Positions 51,002-60,724 of a DNA stretch of 64,000 nt are shown here, piece after piece. The position numbers were made by a program, and so were the translations under genes. The notes under the pieces are model-generated. The model saw nothing but the letters and a program-made list of their open reading frames with translations. It was not told the DNA's origin and did no database searches. This stretch comes from Cloacibacterium caeni (GTDB taxonomy: Bacteria; Bacteroidota; Bacteroidia; Flavobacteriales; Weeksellaceae). The first letter of the stretch is position 1. Each line of letters starts with the position of its first letter. The stretch covers positions 2,666,001 through 2,730,000 of the forward strand of contig NZ_OU015319.1 in assembly GCF_907163125.1 (NCBI RefSeq). The letters run 5' to 3'.

Positions 51002-53542
51002 ATGTCAAAAAATCTAGTCATCGTAGAGTCACCAGCAAAAGCGAAGACCATTCAGAAGTATCTTGGAAAGGATTTCGAAGTGAAATCTAGCTTCGGTCAT
51101 ATCCGAGATTTACCCAAAAAAGGAATGGGAATAGACCTTAAAACCTTCACGCCAGATTACGAAGTTTCTGCGGATAAAAAGAAATTGGTAACTGAACTGA
51201 AAGCAGCGGTGAAAAAAGCGGAAATCGTTTGGTTGGCTTCCGATGAAGACCGTGAAGGAGAAGCTATTGCTTGGCATTTAGCACAAGAATTAAAACTCAA
51301 AGAAGAAAATACTAAGCGTATTGTTTTCCACGAAATTACCAAAAACGCAATCCTAAAAGCGATTGAAAATCCTAGAAAAATTGACCAGAATCTCGTAAAT
51401 GCTCAACAAGCAAGAAGAGTTTTAGACAGAATTGTAGGTTTTGAAATGTCGCCAGTACTTTGGAAAAAAGTGAAAACAGGACTTTCGGCAGGTAGAGTAC
51501 AATCTGTTGCAGTAAGATTGGTAGTAGAAAGAGAACAAGAAATTAGAAATTTCAAACCGACTTCTACTTATAAAGTGGAAGGAACTTTCTTAAATGCCGA
51601 AAAGCAAGAAATTGCTGCAAAACTGAAAAAAGATTTTGCTCAAGAAAAAGAAGCGGAAGCATTTTTAGAAAAATCTCAAAATACTGAATTCAAAGTTTTA
51701 AATGTAGAGAAAAAGCCAGGAACACGTTCTGCTTCTGCACCTTTTACTACTTCTACATTGCAGCAGGAAGCGTCTAATAGATTAGGGTATAATGTAACTT
51801 CTACCATGAGAATTGCACAGCGTCTCTACGAAGAAGGGTACATTACTTATATGAGAACAGACTCCGTAAATCTATCTCAAGATGCGATTAGTGCTGCTAA
51901 AGATTTCATAGAAAAAGAATTTGGGGCAGAATATTCTTCGCCAAGAAATTACACTACGAAATCTGCATCTGCTCAAGAAGCGCACGAAGCAATTCGTCCG
52001 ACTGATTTTGGGGTGAAAACCATTGGTGATGCACAACTCAATAAATTATATCAACTCATTTATAAGAGAACTCTAGCTTCTCAGATGGCAAATGCAAAAA
52101 TTGAAAAAACCGTAATTGAAATCGGGAATTCTGCTTTGCCAAGTCATTTCGAAGCGCAAGGTGAAGTAATTGTTTTCGATGGTTTCCTAAAAGTGTATGG
52201 AATTTCGAAAACTGAAGAAGATGATGAGGAAAACAACGAAAAACTATTGCCAAAAGTAAATGTAGGCGAAGTTTTAAGCTATAAAAAAATTACAGCTACC
52301 GAAAAATTTACTAAACCAGCAGCAAGATATACGGAAGCTGCTTTGGTAAGAAAATTAGAAGAATTGGGAATTGGTAGACCTTCTACTTATGCACCAACGA
52401 TTCAGACGATTCAGAATAGAGGATATGTAGATAAAAGAGAAATTCTTCCACAGGAAAGAGAAATTGTAAAACTTTCTCTAGGAAAATCTGGACTGAAAAA
52501 AGAAGTTTTGACGGAGAAATTCGGTGGAGATAAAAATAAATTCGTTCCTACAGATATTGGCGAAGTGGTGAATGAATTCTTAATCAATAATTTCAATGAA
52601 ATTTTAGATTATGGTTTTACTGCAAAAGTAGAACAAGATTTTGATGATATTGCCAATGGTTCAGAAAAATGGAAAGAAACACTGAAACATTTCTATGATA
52701 ATTTCCACCCGAAAATTGAAGATGTAGAAGAACATGCAGACAGAGCTACTGGCGAAAGATTATTAGGTGTAGATTCTAAATCTGGCAAAAATGTTTACGC
52801 TAGAATGGGAAGATATGGTGCGATGATTCAAATTGGGGAAAATGATGATGAAGAGAAACCAACTTACGCTTCACTTTTGCCAACGCAGAATATCAATACT
52901 ATCAGTTTTGAAGAAGCGCTAGAATTATTTAAAATTCCTTTTGATTTAAATGAATTCCAAGGAAAACCAGTTTCTGTTGGCGTAGGAAGATTCGGGCCTT
53001 ATGTAAAATGGGGAGATGCTTTTATTTCTATTGGAAGAGGAACAGATCCTTTTTCGGTAACTCAAGAGGTTGCAGAAAATTTTATCAAAGAAAAAATAGA
53101 AGCAGATGCGCCAATTGCCACTTATAAAGGTGAACCTGTGACGAAAGGAACAGGAAGATTTGGACCATTTGTAAAATACAAAGATTTATATGTAAATGTT
53201 CCTAAGAAATATGATTTTGACAATCTTTCTCAAGGAGATATTGAAGAACTTATTTCTGCCAAATTAGAGAAAGAAGCGAATCGTTATATTCAGCAATGGG
53301 AAAAAGAAAAAATTTCTATTGAAAACGGAAGATGGGGACCTTTCATCAAATTTGGCAAAGGAATGTTCAAAATTCCTAAAAAAGAAGACGGAAGCAAGTA
53401 TGAAGCAGAAGAATTGCAAACTGTTTCTTTGGATGAAGTAAAAAAATGGATTACTGATCAGGATAAAACAGCTTTTGCTGAAAAGAAAAAACCTGCGGCA
53501 AAGAAAACAGTTGCTAAAAAACCTGCAACGAAGAAGAAATAA
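51002..53542 (+). CDS. topA: DNA topoisomerase I
   Basis: 846 residues from the ATG at 51002; the longer frame needs a TTG. Type IA enzyme that relaxes negative supercoils. The Toprim domain has VESPAKAKTIQKYLG and SDEDREGEAIAWHL, the nucleophile Tyr lies in EEGYITYMRTDSVNLS (about 286) and the following ASAQEAHEAIRPTD is typical. The C-terminus has three topoisomerase C-terminal repeats (GVGRFGPYVKWGD, GTGRFGPFVKYKD, ENGRWGPFIKFG) instead of zinc ribbons and a Lys/Ala-rich tail. Ends in a strong terminator. Confidence 0.96.
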   Translation: MSKNLVIVESPAKAKTIQKYLGKDFEVKSSFGHIRDLPKKGMGIDLKTFTPDYEVSADKKKLVTELKAAVKKAEIVWLASDEDREGEAIAWHLAQELKLKEENTKRIVFHEITKNAILKAIENPRKIDQNLVNAQQARRVLDRIVGFEMSPVLWKKVKTGLSAGRVQSVAVRLVVEREQEIRNFKPTSTYKVEGTFLNAEKQEIAAKLKKDFAQEKEAEAFLEKSQNTEFKVLNVEKKPGTRSASAPFTTSTLQQEASNRLGYNVTSTMRIAQRLYEEGYITYMRTDSVNLSQDAISAAKDFIEKEFGAEYSSPRNYTTKSASAQEAHEAIRPTDFGVKTIGDAQLNKLYQLIYKRTLASQMANAKIEKTVIEIGNSALPSHFEAQGEVIVFDGFLKVYGISKTEEDDEENNEKLLPKVNVGEVLSYKKITATEKFTKPAARYTEAALVRKLEELGIGRPSTYAPTIQTIQNRGYVDKREILPQEREIVKLSLGKSGLKKEVLTEKFGGDKNKFVPTDIGEVVNEFLINNFNEILDYGFTAKVEQDFDDIANGSEKWKETLKHFYDNFHPKIEDVEEHADRATGERLLGVDSKSGKNVYARMGRYGAMIQIGENDDEEKPTYASLLPTQNINTISFEEALELFKIPFDLNEFQGKPVSVGVGRFGPYVKWGDAFISIGRGTDPFSVTQEVAENFIKEKIEADAPIATYKGEPVTKGTGRFGPFVKYKDLYVNVPKKYDFDNLSQGDIEELISAKLEKEANRYIQQWEKEKISIENGRWGPFIKFGKGMFKIPKKEDGSKYEAEELQTVSLDEVKKWITDQDKTAFAEKKKPAAKKTVAKKPATKKK

Positions 53543-53569
53543 TTTTCAAAAGATTATAAAATCAATAGG

Positions 53570-53594
53570 AGCGGACTTTAGTCCGCTTTTTTTG
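53570..53594 (+). terminator. Terminator after topA
   Basis: 7-bp stem AGCGGAC with GTCCGCT, TTTA loop and a T-run. A second small hairpin (TTTGGC TTTA GCCAAA) lies at 53608-53623 without T-run. Confidence 0.88.
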
Positions 53595-53751
53595 TGGAGA
53601 AACTATTTGGCTTTAGCCAAAACTTAAAATTACTTCCCGCAGATTTAAAATTGAAAAAAAAGTATAAGTTTTTCTTTTAGCAGAACTTATTTTGTAAGTT
53701 TGTAGTAAAGGTTTTTAAAAGAACCGAATCAGAAAACAGTAAACTCAAAAA

Positions 53752-54822
53752 ATGAACATAGAAGACATTATCATCTCACCAAAAAAAATAGAAACTCAAC
53801 CGTGGCAATTAGGAAGTGTGATTACGAATGAAATTCCAGAAAATGGGATTTTGTTGGTTTTTTGTAGCGATTATAGAGGCGGAAAAGGAAATGCGGTTGC
53901 CAAAAATTTTGATACGGTAAGAGAAGAATTTTACAAACTTTCGAAATTTGATTTTGAAATCTCGATTTGTGATTTGGGAGACCTTATTTCCGGGAAATCT
54001 CTTGAAGATACGCACTATATTTTGCAGGAAATTCTTTCTTCGTGTTTGTATAAAAATACGGTTCCGATTGTGGTAGGTGGCGGAAATGATTTGTCTATTG
54101 CAATGATTCATGCGCTTAATTTTCATCAAAAAAACATCAGATACACTCAGATTAATAATAAAATTGACCTTTCCAATGAAGGCGATGAAATTTCTGAACA
54201 AAACTTTTTACAGAAAATTTTCAATTCTAAATTATTGAGTCTTAAAGATTATCATCATCTTGGTTATCAGAAGCATTTGAACGAAATCGATGCGGTGAAA
54301 CTCATGAAAAGTGTAGAGTTTGATGTGATAAGATTGGCCGAAATGATGGGAAATACCGACCGAATAGAGCCTTTTTTCCGAAGAGCTGATTTGGTTACGC
54401 TGAATTGTGATGCGGTGGAAAGTTTTGCAGAACCTTTTTCGGTAAATCCTCAAATTAATGGCTTGAACAGAAGGGAAATTTGTGCGGTGATGAAAGAAAT
54501 TGGTTTAGGCGAAAACCTTAAAATGGCGGGAATTTTCAACTTTAATGCAGATGCAGAAAATATCTTGAATCATCAATTGTTGGCACAAATGCTTTGGTAT
54601 TTGTTGGAAGGAATAGATATTCAAAAAACGCATCCGAAAGAACGTCATTACGATACTTTTTGGGTGTTGATAGATGATCAGGAATTTGCTTTCAAAAGAG
54701 ACAGTTTCACGGGATTGTGGTATTTCGGAAGTGATGAAAATATTCAAAAATGTGTTCCTTGTTCACAGTATGAGTATGATTTGGCAAAGAATGGAGTTTT
54801 GAGTGAGAGATTGATGAAATAG
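53752..54822 (+). CDS. Ureohydrolase-fold protein with degenerate metal site (formimidoylglutamase-like)
   Basis: 356 residues with the arginase/agmatinase fold. Landmark positions are VPIVVGGGNDLSIAM (active enzymes have GGxH), INNKIDLSNE (normally DAHxD) and VTLNCDAVESFAEPF (normally SxDxD). The usual manganese-binding His and Asp residues are replaced in the first two and partly in the third, so catalysis by the standard mechanism is unlikely. In Flavobacteriia this protein typically lies between topA and gliding genes gldK-N. Here it is followed by porG after 218 bases. A regulatory or structural role is possible. Confidence 0.78.
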   Translation: MNIEDIIISPKKIETQPWQLGSVITNEIPENGILLVFCSDYRGGKGNAVAKNFDTVREEFYKLSKFDFEISICDLGDLISGKSLEDTHYILQEILSSCLYKNTVPIVVGGGNDLSIAMIHALNFHQKNIRYTQINNKIDLSNEGDEISEQNFLQKIFNSKLLSLKDYHHLGYQKHLNEIDAVKLMKSVEFDVIRLAEMMGNTDRIEPFFRRADLVTLNCDAVESFAEPFSVNPQINGLNRREICAVMKEIGLGENLKMAGIFNFNADAENILNHQLLAQMLWYLLEGIDIQKTHPKERHYDTFWVLIDDQEFAFKRDSFTGLWYFGSDENIQKCVPCSQYEYDLAKNGVLSERLMK

Positions 54823-54989
54823 TTTTTTTGAAAGAATAAAAAAAACTGTATTGTTAAACAGAGTTTTCAAGAGGATAAACAATATTTAAAACGTATTTCG
54901 GTTTAAATAAAAAATATTTAAATAAAATTTATACTTTAAGTGGTGATATTTAACTAAACATTAAGATAATTCTTAATGTAAAAATATGT

Positions 54990-54997
54990 TATATTTG
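54990..54997 (+). promoter_or_regulatory. Candidate -7 element for the porG operon
   Basis: Exact TATATTTG, 43 bases before the porG ATG. No -33 TTG at the right distance. Confidence 0.5.
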
Positions 54998-55040
54998 CAG
55001 ATTATAATACCGCTGAAGTTGTACAATAGCAAACAGCACC

Positions 55041-55709
55041 ATGAAGAGAAAAACATTAGTAATCATTATTCTATTCTTTTTTAGTTTTTTAGCGTATGCT
55101 CAAAGACATGAGATAGGTATACAGTTAGGAACAAGTAATCTCACTGGAGATATTGGCAAGACCAAATATATTAATCCATTACCAGATGGAAATAGCTTTA
55201 CAAAGGATAAACTTCCTTTTTATGGTGCTATTATGTATAGAATGAATTTTAACCCTTATCAATCTGTAAGATTTAGATTAGCCTATAATCGTATTTCTTT
55301 TGATGATAGATATGCTCAAGAATTATACAGATTAAGTAGAAGAGCTAAAGGTTCTAATTCTGTTTATGAAGCTTCAGCCATTTTTGATTATAATTTTTTT
55401 CCTGTTAATGAAGAACAAAAAAGTATGATTAGCCCTTATATTTTCGGAGGGATATCAGGTTTGGTTTTTAATACAAGATTAGATGGTAATAAATTCGCTT
55501 TTGCAATTCCTTTTGGTCTTGGTTTTAAATATAAGTTTGATTATAATTGGTCGCTTTTTACAGAACTCATGTTCCGAGCTACTAATACAGATACACTAGA
55601 TTACAGTGATGAATTCAATTTAGGAAATCTTAATTCTAAAGACTGGATGAATTCTCTTTCTCTGGGGCTTTCTTATTCTTTCGGAAGGCCACCATGTTAT
55701 TGTCAATAA
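55041..55709 (+). CDS. porG: Type IX secretion system protein PorG (DUF6089)
   Basis: 222 residues, signal peptide (LFFFSFLAYAQ), then a small outer-membrane barrel: HEIGIQLGTSNLTGDIG, YNRISFDDRYAQE, SPYIFGGISG, and the C-terminal LSYSFGRPPCYCQ. The order porG-uppS-bamA-ompH is typical for the phylum and supports the call. PorG anchors the PorKN ring to the outer membrane in T9SS. A cargo candidate with a T9SS tail is encoded at 17092-18210. Confidence 0.85.
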   Translation: MKRKTLVIIILFFFSFLAYAQRHEIGIQLGTSNLTGDIGKTKYINPLPDGNSFTKDKLPFYGAIMYRMNFNPYQSVRFRLAYNRISFDDRYAQELYRLSRRAKGSNSVYEASAIFDYNFFPVNEEQKSMISPYIFGGISGLVFNTRLDGNKFAFAIPFGLGFKYKFDYNWSLFTELMFRATNTDTLDYSDEFNLGNLNSKDWMNSLSLGLSYSFGRPPCYCQ

Positions 55710-55716
55710 GTAAATA

Positions 55717-56466
55717 ATGATGCAGGATATATTAGAAAAAATAGATAAAGATAGTCTTCCAAAACATGTCGCAATAATCATGGATGGAAATGGAAGATGG
55801 GCGAAATCTAGAGGAGAAGAAAGAACCTTTGGCCATAAAAGTGGCGTTACTTCTGTAAGAAATGCAATTTCTGCATGTGATAAGGTAGGAATAGAGTATC
55901 TTACGCTATACACTTTTTCTACTGAAAATTGGAATCGCCCTTCTGATGAAGTAAACACTTTAATGAGTTTGCTTTCTGAAACTTTACTAGAAGAAGCCGA
56001 AGAACTTTTCTCTAAAGGAATTAGATTACATGTAATTGGAGAAATAGAAAAACTGCCTTACTTGGTAAAAGAACAATTGCTCAATGTAGTAGATCTTACT
56101 AAAAATAATACTAAAAGTAATTTGGTTTTAGCATTAAGCTATGGCTCACAAAGAGAAATTCTAAACGCAGTAAAAGAAATTGCCCAAGAAGTAAAAGAAG
56201 GAAAAATTTCTACAGAAGATATAGACGAAACACTATTTGAAAATCATCTTTATACTAAAGATTTACCTCCAGTAGATTTATTAATCAGAACCAGCGGAGA
56301 AGTGAGAATCAGTAATTTCTTACTTTGGCAAATTGCTTACGCAGAATTACAATTTTTAGATATATTTTGGCCAGATTTTCAAGAAGAACATCTTTACCAA
56401 TGTATCATAAACTATCAAAACAAAGAAAGAAGGTTTGGTAAAACCAGTGAACAAATCACTAATTAA
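55717..56466 (+). CDS. uppS: Undecaprenyl diphosphate synthase
   Basis: 249 residues, cis-prenyltransferase. Catalytic Asp in IIMDGNGRWAKSRG (about D24). Other blocks are YTFSTENWNRP, ALSYGSQREI and the C-terminal DLLIRTSGEVRISNF (pyrophosphate-binding Arg residues) followed by LLWQIAYAELQFLDIFWPDF. Makes the C55 lipid carrier for cell-wall and glycan synthesis. ATG at 55717 and 55720 are both possible. Second gene of the porG-bamA-ompH operon. Confidence 0.95.
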   Translation: MMQDILEKIDKDSLPKHVAIIMDGNGRWAKSRGEERTFGHKSGVTSVRNAISACDKVGIEYLTLYTFSTENWNRPSDEVNTLMSLLSETLLEEAEELFSKGIRLHVIGEIEKLPYLVKEQLLNVVDLTKNNTKSNLVLALSYGSQREILNAVKEIAQEVKEGKISTEDIDETLFENHLYTKDLPPVDLLIRTSGEVRISNFLLWQIAYAELQFLDIFWPDFQEEHLYQCIINYQNKERRFGKTSEQITN

Positions 56467-56489
56467 TTTTTTATAGAATATTATAACCA

Positions 56490-59009
56490 ATGAGATATAT
56501 TTTAATCCCAATTTTTTTATTTTTTGCGTCTGTAGACCTTTCGGCGCAGGTAACTCCTAACCAAGAAACTGCCGCTACTCAAAATCAGCCTTCTTCTTAT
56601 ATCTTAAAAGACATTGTAGTAGATGGTGTGAAAAAATACACTCCTGCTCAAATTTTGAGATTTACAGGACTTAGCAAAGGAGAAGTAGTAGATATTCCTG
56701 GACAAAAAATCAGCAGCGCTGTTAAAAAACTTTGGGAAACTGAATCATTCTCAGAAGTAGAAGTTTATGTAGAAGATGTAGAAGGACAAAGCGTAGTTCT
56801 TAAATTCTACTTACAAGACCTTATGGAATTAGGTGAAGTGAAATTCGTAGGAAAAGGTGTAGGAAAATCTAAAAATGAAAAACTCATTAAAGATAATAAC
56901 CTAAAACCTGGAACTAAAATTACCAATGACTTAATTTCGTCACTTAAAAATAAAATTCCTCAAGAATATGTGAAGAAAGGTTTCGCTGATGCTAAAATCA
57001 CCATTCAAGATAAAATTAATGCAAATGACCCTAACCTTGTAGACTGGACGATAGAAGTAGCTAAAGGAAAAAAAGTTAAAATTGCAAAAATAGAATTCGA
57101 AGGAAATGACCAAGTTTCTGATGCGAAACTTAGAAAAAAAGGTTTCAAAGAAACAAAACAGAAAAGATTTGGTATCAAAGGAATTCTAAAACCATCAAAA
57201 TTCATTAAAGATAAATACGAAGAAGACAAGATAAATCTTATCAGTTATTATAACTCTTTAGGATTCAGAGATGCTAGAATTGTTTCTGACTCTGTTTGGA
57301 GAAATGATAAAGGATTTAATATCAATGTAAAACTAAACGAAGGAAAGAAATATTACATCGGTGATGTCAATTTCATTGGAAATACTTCTTATTCTACAGA
57401 AGTTTTGCAAAAATTATTAGGCTACAGAAAAGGAGAAATCTATGACGCAGTAGGTTTTAACAAAAAAGTAGGAGAAGATGGCGGTAAAGAAGATGATACA
57501 GATATCAAATCACTCTATTTAAATAATGGATATTTATTCTCTACTGTTGTTCCCGTAGAAAAAGCAGTAAGAGGAGATTCTATCGATATAGAAATTAGAA
57601 TTAAAGAAGGCGAAAAAGCAACTTGGAATAGAGTAACTTGGTCTGGTAACACTACTACTCATGACCACGTAATTCTACGTTCACTAAGAACAAAACCAGG
57701 GAATTTATTCTCTAAATTAGATATCAAAAGAACTTATTTTGATTTAGCAGGGATGCAATTCTTTGACCCACAACAAATTGGTCAAGATATCCAACCAAAT
57801 CAACAAGATAATACCGTAGATGTTCATTGGACTTTAGTAGAAAAAGGTTCATCACAGGTTCAGTTACAAGCTGGTTACGGTGGTAACTCATTTATCGGAA
57901 CTTTAGGGTTAACTTTCAATAATTTTTCATTAAGAAATTTCTTGAAACTTAAAGATTTCAAACCAGTTCCACAAGGAGACGGACAGATGCTTTCTGTACA
58001 AGCGCAAGCGGGTCAGTATTTCAAAAACTACAGTTTGTCATTTACAGAACCTTGGTTATTTGGGAACAGACCTACAGCGCTATCAGTAAGTCTTAACCAA
58101 TCTATGGTTAATTATAAAGATTATACTGGAGCTAGTCAGAAATTAAATATCTTCTCTGCAAGTGCAGGTTTGAATAGACTTTTAAATTGGCCGGATAACT
58201 ATTTTTCTCTATATACAGGGATTTCATTCCAGAGTTATAATTTCAAGAATTATCCATTCCAGTTTGGTTCTACTACTGTGAGTAATGGTAATGCTAATAA
58301 CTTTAGTTTCAATGTTGGTCTAAGTAGAAATTCTGCAGGGTATGACCCAATTTTCCCAACTACAGGTTCTAATATTGAAGCTACAATTAAATTTACGCCA
58401 CCTTATTCATTGTTCCAAAATAAAGATTATACATCTATGACTCCACAAGAGAAATACAGATGGATGGAATTCTATAAAATTAAGTTTAAAGCAGATGCTT
58501 ATAACGAAGTAATTGGCAAGTTAGTTCTAAGAAGTACCGCAGAAATGGGATTCTTAGACGGATATAATAAAGATTTAGGAGCTCCACCTTTCGAAAGATT
58601 CTATGTAGGAGGTACAGGTTTATTTGGTGGTAGATTTGATGGTAGAGAATTGGTTCCGTTAAGAGGTTACGAAAATGCTTCTACAGAAGGTGGTTCGGCT
58701 ACAGATATTACAACAATTGGTGGTGGAACAATCTACAGCAGATATGCAGCAGAATTAAGATATCCTATTTCTATGAATCAAACTGCAAAGATTTTTGCAT
58801 TAACTTTTGCTGAAGCAGGAAACACTTGGAACAATTATTCTTCATTTAATCCGTTTCAGTTAAAAAGATCAGTAGGAGTGGGGATTAGAGTTTACATGGG
58901 TGCATTTGGTTTAATAGGATTTGATTTCGCTTATGGATTTGATAAAACTATTGGTGGCTCAGAACCTTCAGGATGGCAGACTCACTTCTTGATGAACCAG
59001 TCATTATAA
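56490..59009 (+). CDS. bamA: Outer-membrane assembly factor BamA
   Basis: 839 residues: signal peptide (IPIFLFFASVDLSAQ), five POTRA domains up to about residue 440 (GVKKYTPAQILRFTGL, FVGKGVGKSK, EFEGNDQVSDAKLRKKGF, FIGNTSYSTEVLQKLLGY, WSGNTTTHDHVILRSLRT) and a 16-stranded Omp85 barrel. The conserved VGGTGLFGGRFDGRELVPLRGY near residue 710 is the strand/loop 6 VRGF/Y-type motif. It inserts beta-barrel proteins into the outer membrane. Followed by two Skp/OmpH-type chaperone genes. Confidence 0.95.
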   Translation: MRYILIPIFLFFASVDLSAQVTPNQETAATQNQPSSYILKDIVVDGVKKYTPAQILRFTGLSKGEVVDIPGQKISSAVKKLWETESFSEVEVYVEDVEGQSVVLKFYLQDLMELGEVKFVGKGVGKSKNEKLIKDNNLKPGTKITNDLISSLKNKIPQEYVKKGFADAKITIQDKINANDPNLVDWTIEVAKGKKVKIAKIEFEGNDQVSDAKLRKKGFKETKQKRFGIKGILKPSKFIKDKYEEDKINLISYYNSLGFRDARIVSDSVWRNDKGFNINVKLNEGKKYYIGDVNFIGNTSYSTEVLQKLLGYRKGEIYDAVGFNKKVGEDGGKEDDTDIKSLYLNNGYLFSTVVPVEKAVRGDSIDIEIRIKEGEKATWNRVTWSGNTTTHDHVILRSLRTKPGNLFSKLDIKRTYFDLAGMQFFDPQQIGQDIQPNQQDNTVDVHWTLVEKGSSQVQLQAGYGGNSFIGTLGLTFNNFSLRNFLKLKDFKPVPQGDGQMLSVQAQAGQYFKNYSLSFTEPWLFGNRPTALSVSLNQSMVNYKDYTGASQKLNIFSASAGLNRLLNWPDNYFSLYTGISFQSYNFKNYPFQFGSTTVSNGNANNFSFNVGLSRNSAGYDPIFPTTGSNIEATIKFTPPYSLFQNKDYTSMTPQEKYRWMEFYKIKFKADAYNEVIGKLVLRSTAEMGFLDGYNKDLGAPPFERFYVGGTGLFGGRFDGRELVPLRGYENASTEGGSATDITTIGGGTIYSRYAAELRYPISMNQTAKIFALTFAEAGNTWNNYSSFNPFQLKRSVGVGIRVYMGAFGLIGFDFAYGFDKTIGGSEPSGWQTHFLMNQSL

Positions 59010-59027
59010 CACACAATCATCATTAAT

Positions 59028-59597
59028 ATGAAAAATTTAAAAGTTTTTTTAATATTTTTAATTTTTTTAACTGCTAATTCTGTTACATTTGCACAAAAAA
59101 TAGGAGTGGTAGATACCAATTATATATTGAGTAAAATGCCACAGTATACAGAAGCACAAGCGAGACTAGAAGAACAAATCAAAGCTTGGGAAACAGAATT
59201 GCAAACCCTACAAGCAGAATATGATGCAAAAAAAGCCGCTTTTGAAAATGAAAAAGTACTTTTAGTAGGAGAGCAATTAAAACAACGAGAGGCAGAAGTG
59301 AAAAATCTCGATAAAAAAATTAAAAAATTTATTGCAGAAAAATTCAGCGGAGAAGGAGAAATTAATAAATTTAGAGCCAATTTAGCAAAACCTTTTCAAG
59401 ACCAAATTTGGAATGCCATCAAAACAGTTACAGAAAAAAATAGTTTGGGCATAGTTCTTGATAAAAGTAGTAATATGAGTGTTATTTTTCTTGATAAAAG
59501 ATATGATTACACCGACAAAGTTTTAGACCAATTGCTTAAAGGTCCTTCTAAAGAAGATACAAAAAGTAAAGACGCTAAGGCAAAAAATAAAAAATAG
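59028..59597 (+). CDS. OmpH/Skp-family periplasmic chaperone (first copy)
   Basis: 189 residues: signal peptide (LIFLTANSVTFAQ), then KIGVVDTNYILSKMPQYTEA, and a long coiled-coil (about residues 40-120; LQTLQAEYDAKKAAFENEK). Ends in a Lys-rich tail. Skp-type chaperones hold unfolded outer-membrane proteins for BamA, encoded just upstream. The second copy is 34 bases downstream. Confidence 0.9.
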   Translation: MKNLKVFLIFLIFLTANSVTFAQKIGVVDTNYILSKMPQYTEAQARLEEQIKAWETELQTLQAEYDAKKAAFENEKVLLVGEQLKQREAEVKNLDKKIKKFIAEKFSGEGEINKFRANLAKPFQDQIWNAIKTVTEKNSLGIVLDKSSNMSVIFLDKRYDYTDKVLDQLLKGPSKEDTKSKDAKAKNKK

Positions 59598-59631
59598 TAA
59601 AATAATAAACAATTTAAATTTTTAGAAAAAC

Positions 59632-60132
59632 ATGAAAAAATTAAGCGTATTATTTGCAGCAGTGATGATGTTTATGTCGTTCGGAGTTGCAAAGGCTCAG
59701 AAGATAGCTACAGTAGATGTGGCAGCTATTCTTAACATGATGCCAGAAAAAATAAAGGCTGACGAACAATTAAAAGCTTTCTCTACTGCTAAACAAGCAG
59801 AATTAGAAAAACTAGCGACTGCTTTCCAAGCAGATGTTCAGAAATATCAACAAGAAGGAGCTAAATTAACTCCTCAGCAAAGAGAAGCTAAAGAAGCTGA
59901 ATTGGGAAAAACTCAACAAAATCTTCAGCAAATGTCTCAGACTGCTCAAAAAGATTTATTAGACAGACAAGACGCAGCTTATGCACCAATCGAAAAAAGA
60001 TTAAACGATGCTATTACCAGAGCTGCTAAAGCAAACGGTTGGGATTTTATCTTTGATTCTGCAACTAATGGATTAATCTACAAAGCTGGTCCAGATGCTA
60101 CCGCTGCTGTAAAAAAAGAATTAGGAATCTAA
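59632..60132 (+). CDS. OmpH/Skp-family periplasmic chaperone (second copy)
   Basis: 166 residues: signal peptide (MFMSFGVAKAQ), then KIATVDVAAILNMMPEKIKAD and a coiled-coil (residues 45-115; KLATAFQADVQKYQQEGAKL). A shorter paralogue of the gene before it. Last gene of the porG-uppS-bamA-ompH-ompH operon, closed by a strong terminator. Confidence 0.9.
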   Translation: MKKLSVLFAAVMMFMSFGVAKAQKIATVDVAAILNMMPEKIKADEQLKAFSTAKQAELEKLATAFQADVQKYQQEGAKLTPQQREAKEAELGKTQQNLQQMSQTAQKDLLDRQDAAYAPIEKRLNDAITRAAKANGWDFIFDSATNGLIYKAGPDATAAVKKELGI

Positions 60133-60151
60133 TTTATATCCTAAATATTAT

Positions 60152-60182
60152 AAAACCACCTTACCATAAGGTGGTTTTTTTA
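60152..60182 (+). terminator. Terminator after the bamA-ompH operon
   Basis: Perfect 12-bp stem (60152-60163 with 60167-60178), 3-nt loop and a T-run. Confidence 0.9.
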
Positions 60183-60184
60183 TT

Positions 60185-60192
60185 TATTTTTG
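60185..60192 (+). promoter_or_regulatory. Candidate -7 element for the thioesterase-rfb genes
   Basis: Exact TATTTTTG just after the terminator, 45 bases before the ATG at 60238. Confidence 0.45.
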
Positions 60193-60237
60193 TACCATCA
60201 TTCTTTATAAAAAAATAAAGAACATTAATCTTAAATT

Positions 60238-60723
60238 ATGAAAATGGAAAAAGAAGTTTCGAGTGTTGTAAAAATTAGATTCAGCGATTGCGACCCAATT
60301 GGTCATCTTAATAATGTAAAATATTTGGAGTACATGCTCAACGCTAGAGAAGATCATGTAGAAGAATTTTACGGCTTTACTTACGAAGATTATTTCAGAA
60401 GAACAGGTTGTACTTGGGTAGCAGTTCAAAATGAAATTGCCTATTTGAAAGAAGTAAAAGCAAATACCAAAGTTATAATCAGCAGTAAAACCATCGAAAT
60501 GTCTGACAGGGTTTCTAAAGTAGAAATTCTGATGAAAGACGAAAACGAAAAAGAAGTCTTTGCAGTACTTTGGATTACGGTTATTTATTTCAATATGAAA
60601 ACCAGAAAATCTGAAGCATTACCTCCAGAAACTAAAGAGCTTTTTTCTCAATATTTGGTAGAAATTCCTCATCAAGAGTTCAAAGACAGAGTTCAATATT
60701 TTAGAATTTTAAATAAAGGATAA
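60238..60723 (+). CDS. Acyl-CoA thioesterase (4HBT hotdog fold, YbgC/FadM-like)
   Basis: 161 residues. The 4HBT motif is FSDCDPIGHLNNVKYLEYML (catalytic Asp in SDCDPIGH), with WVAVQNEIAYLKEV and VLWITVIYFN as the core strand-helix blocks. Hydrolyses acyl-CoA; substrate unknown. It precedes rfbC by one base, so it is co-transcribed with the sugar genes, without an obvious pathway link. Confidence 0.88.
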   Translation: MKMEKEVSSVVKIRFSDCDPIGHLNNVKYLEYMLNAREDHVEEFYGFTYEDYFRRTGCTWVAVQNEIAYLKEVKANTKVIISSKTIEMSDRVSKVEILMKDENEKEVFAVLWITVIYFNMKTRKSEALPPETKELFSQYLVEIPHQEFKDRVQYFRILNKG

Positions 60724-60724
60724 G

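Noticed and set aside
53608-53623. Second terminator after topA (TTTGGC TTTA GCCAAA)
   Set aside because: It has no T-run, and the stronger hairpin just before it already ends the transcript.
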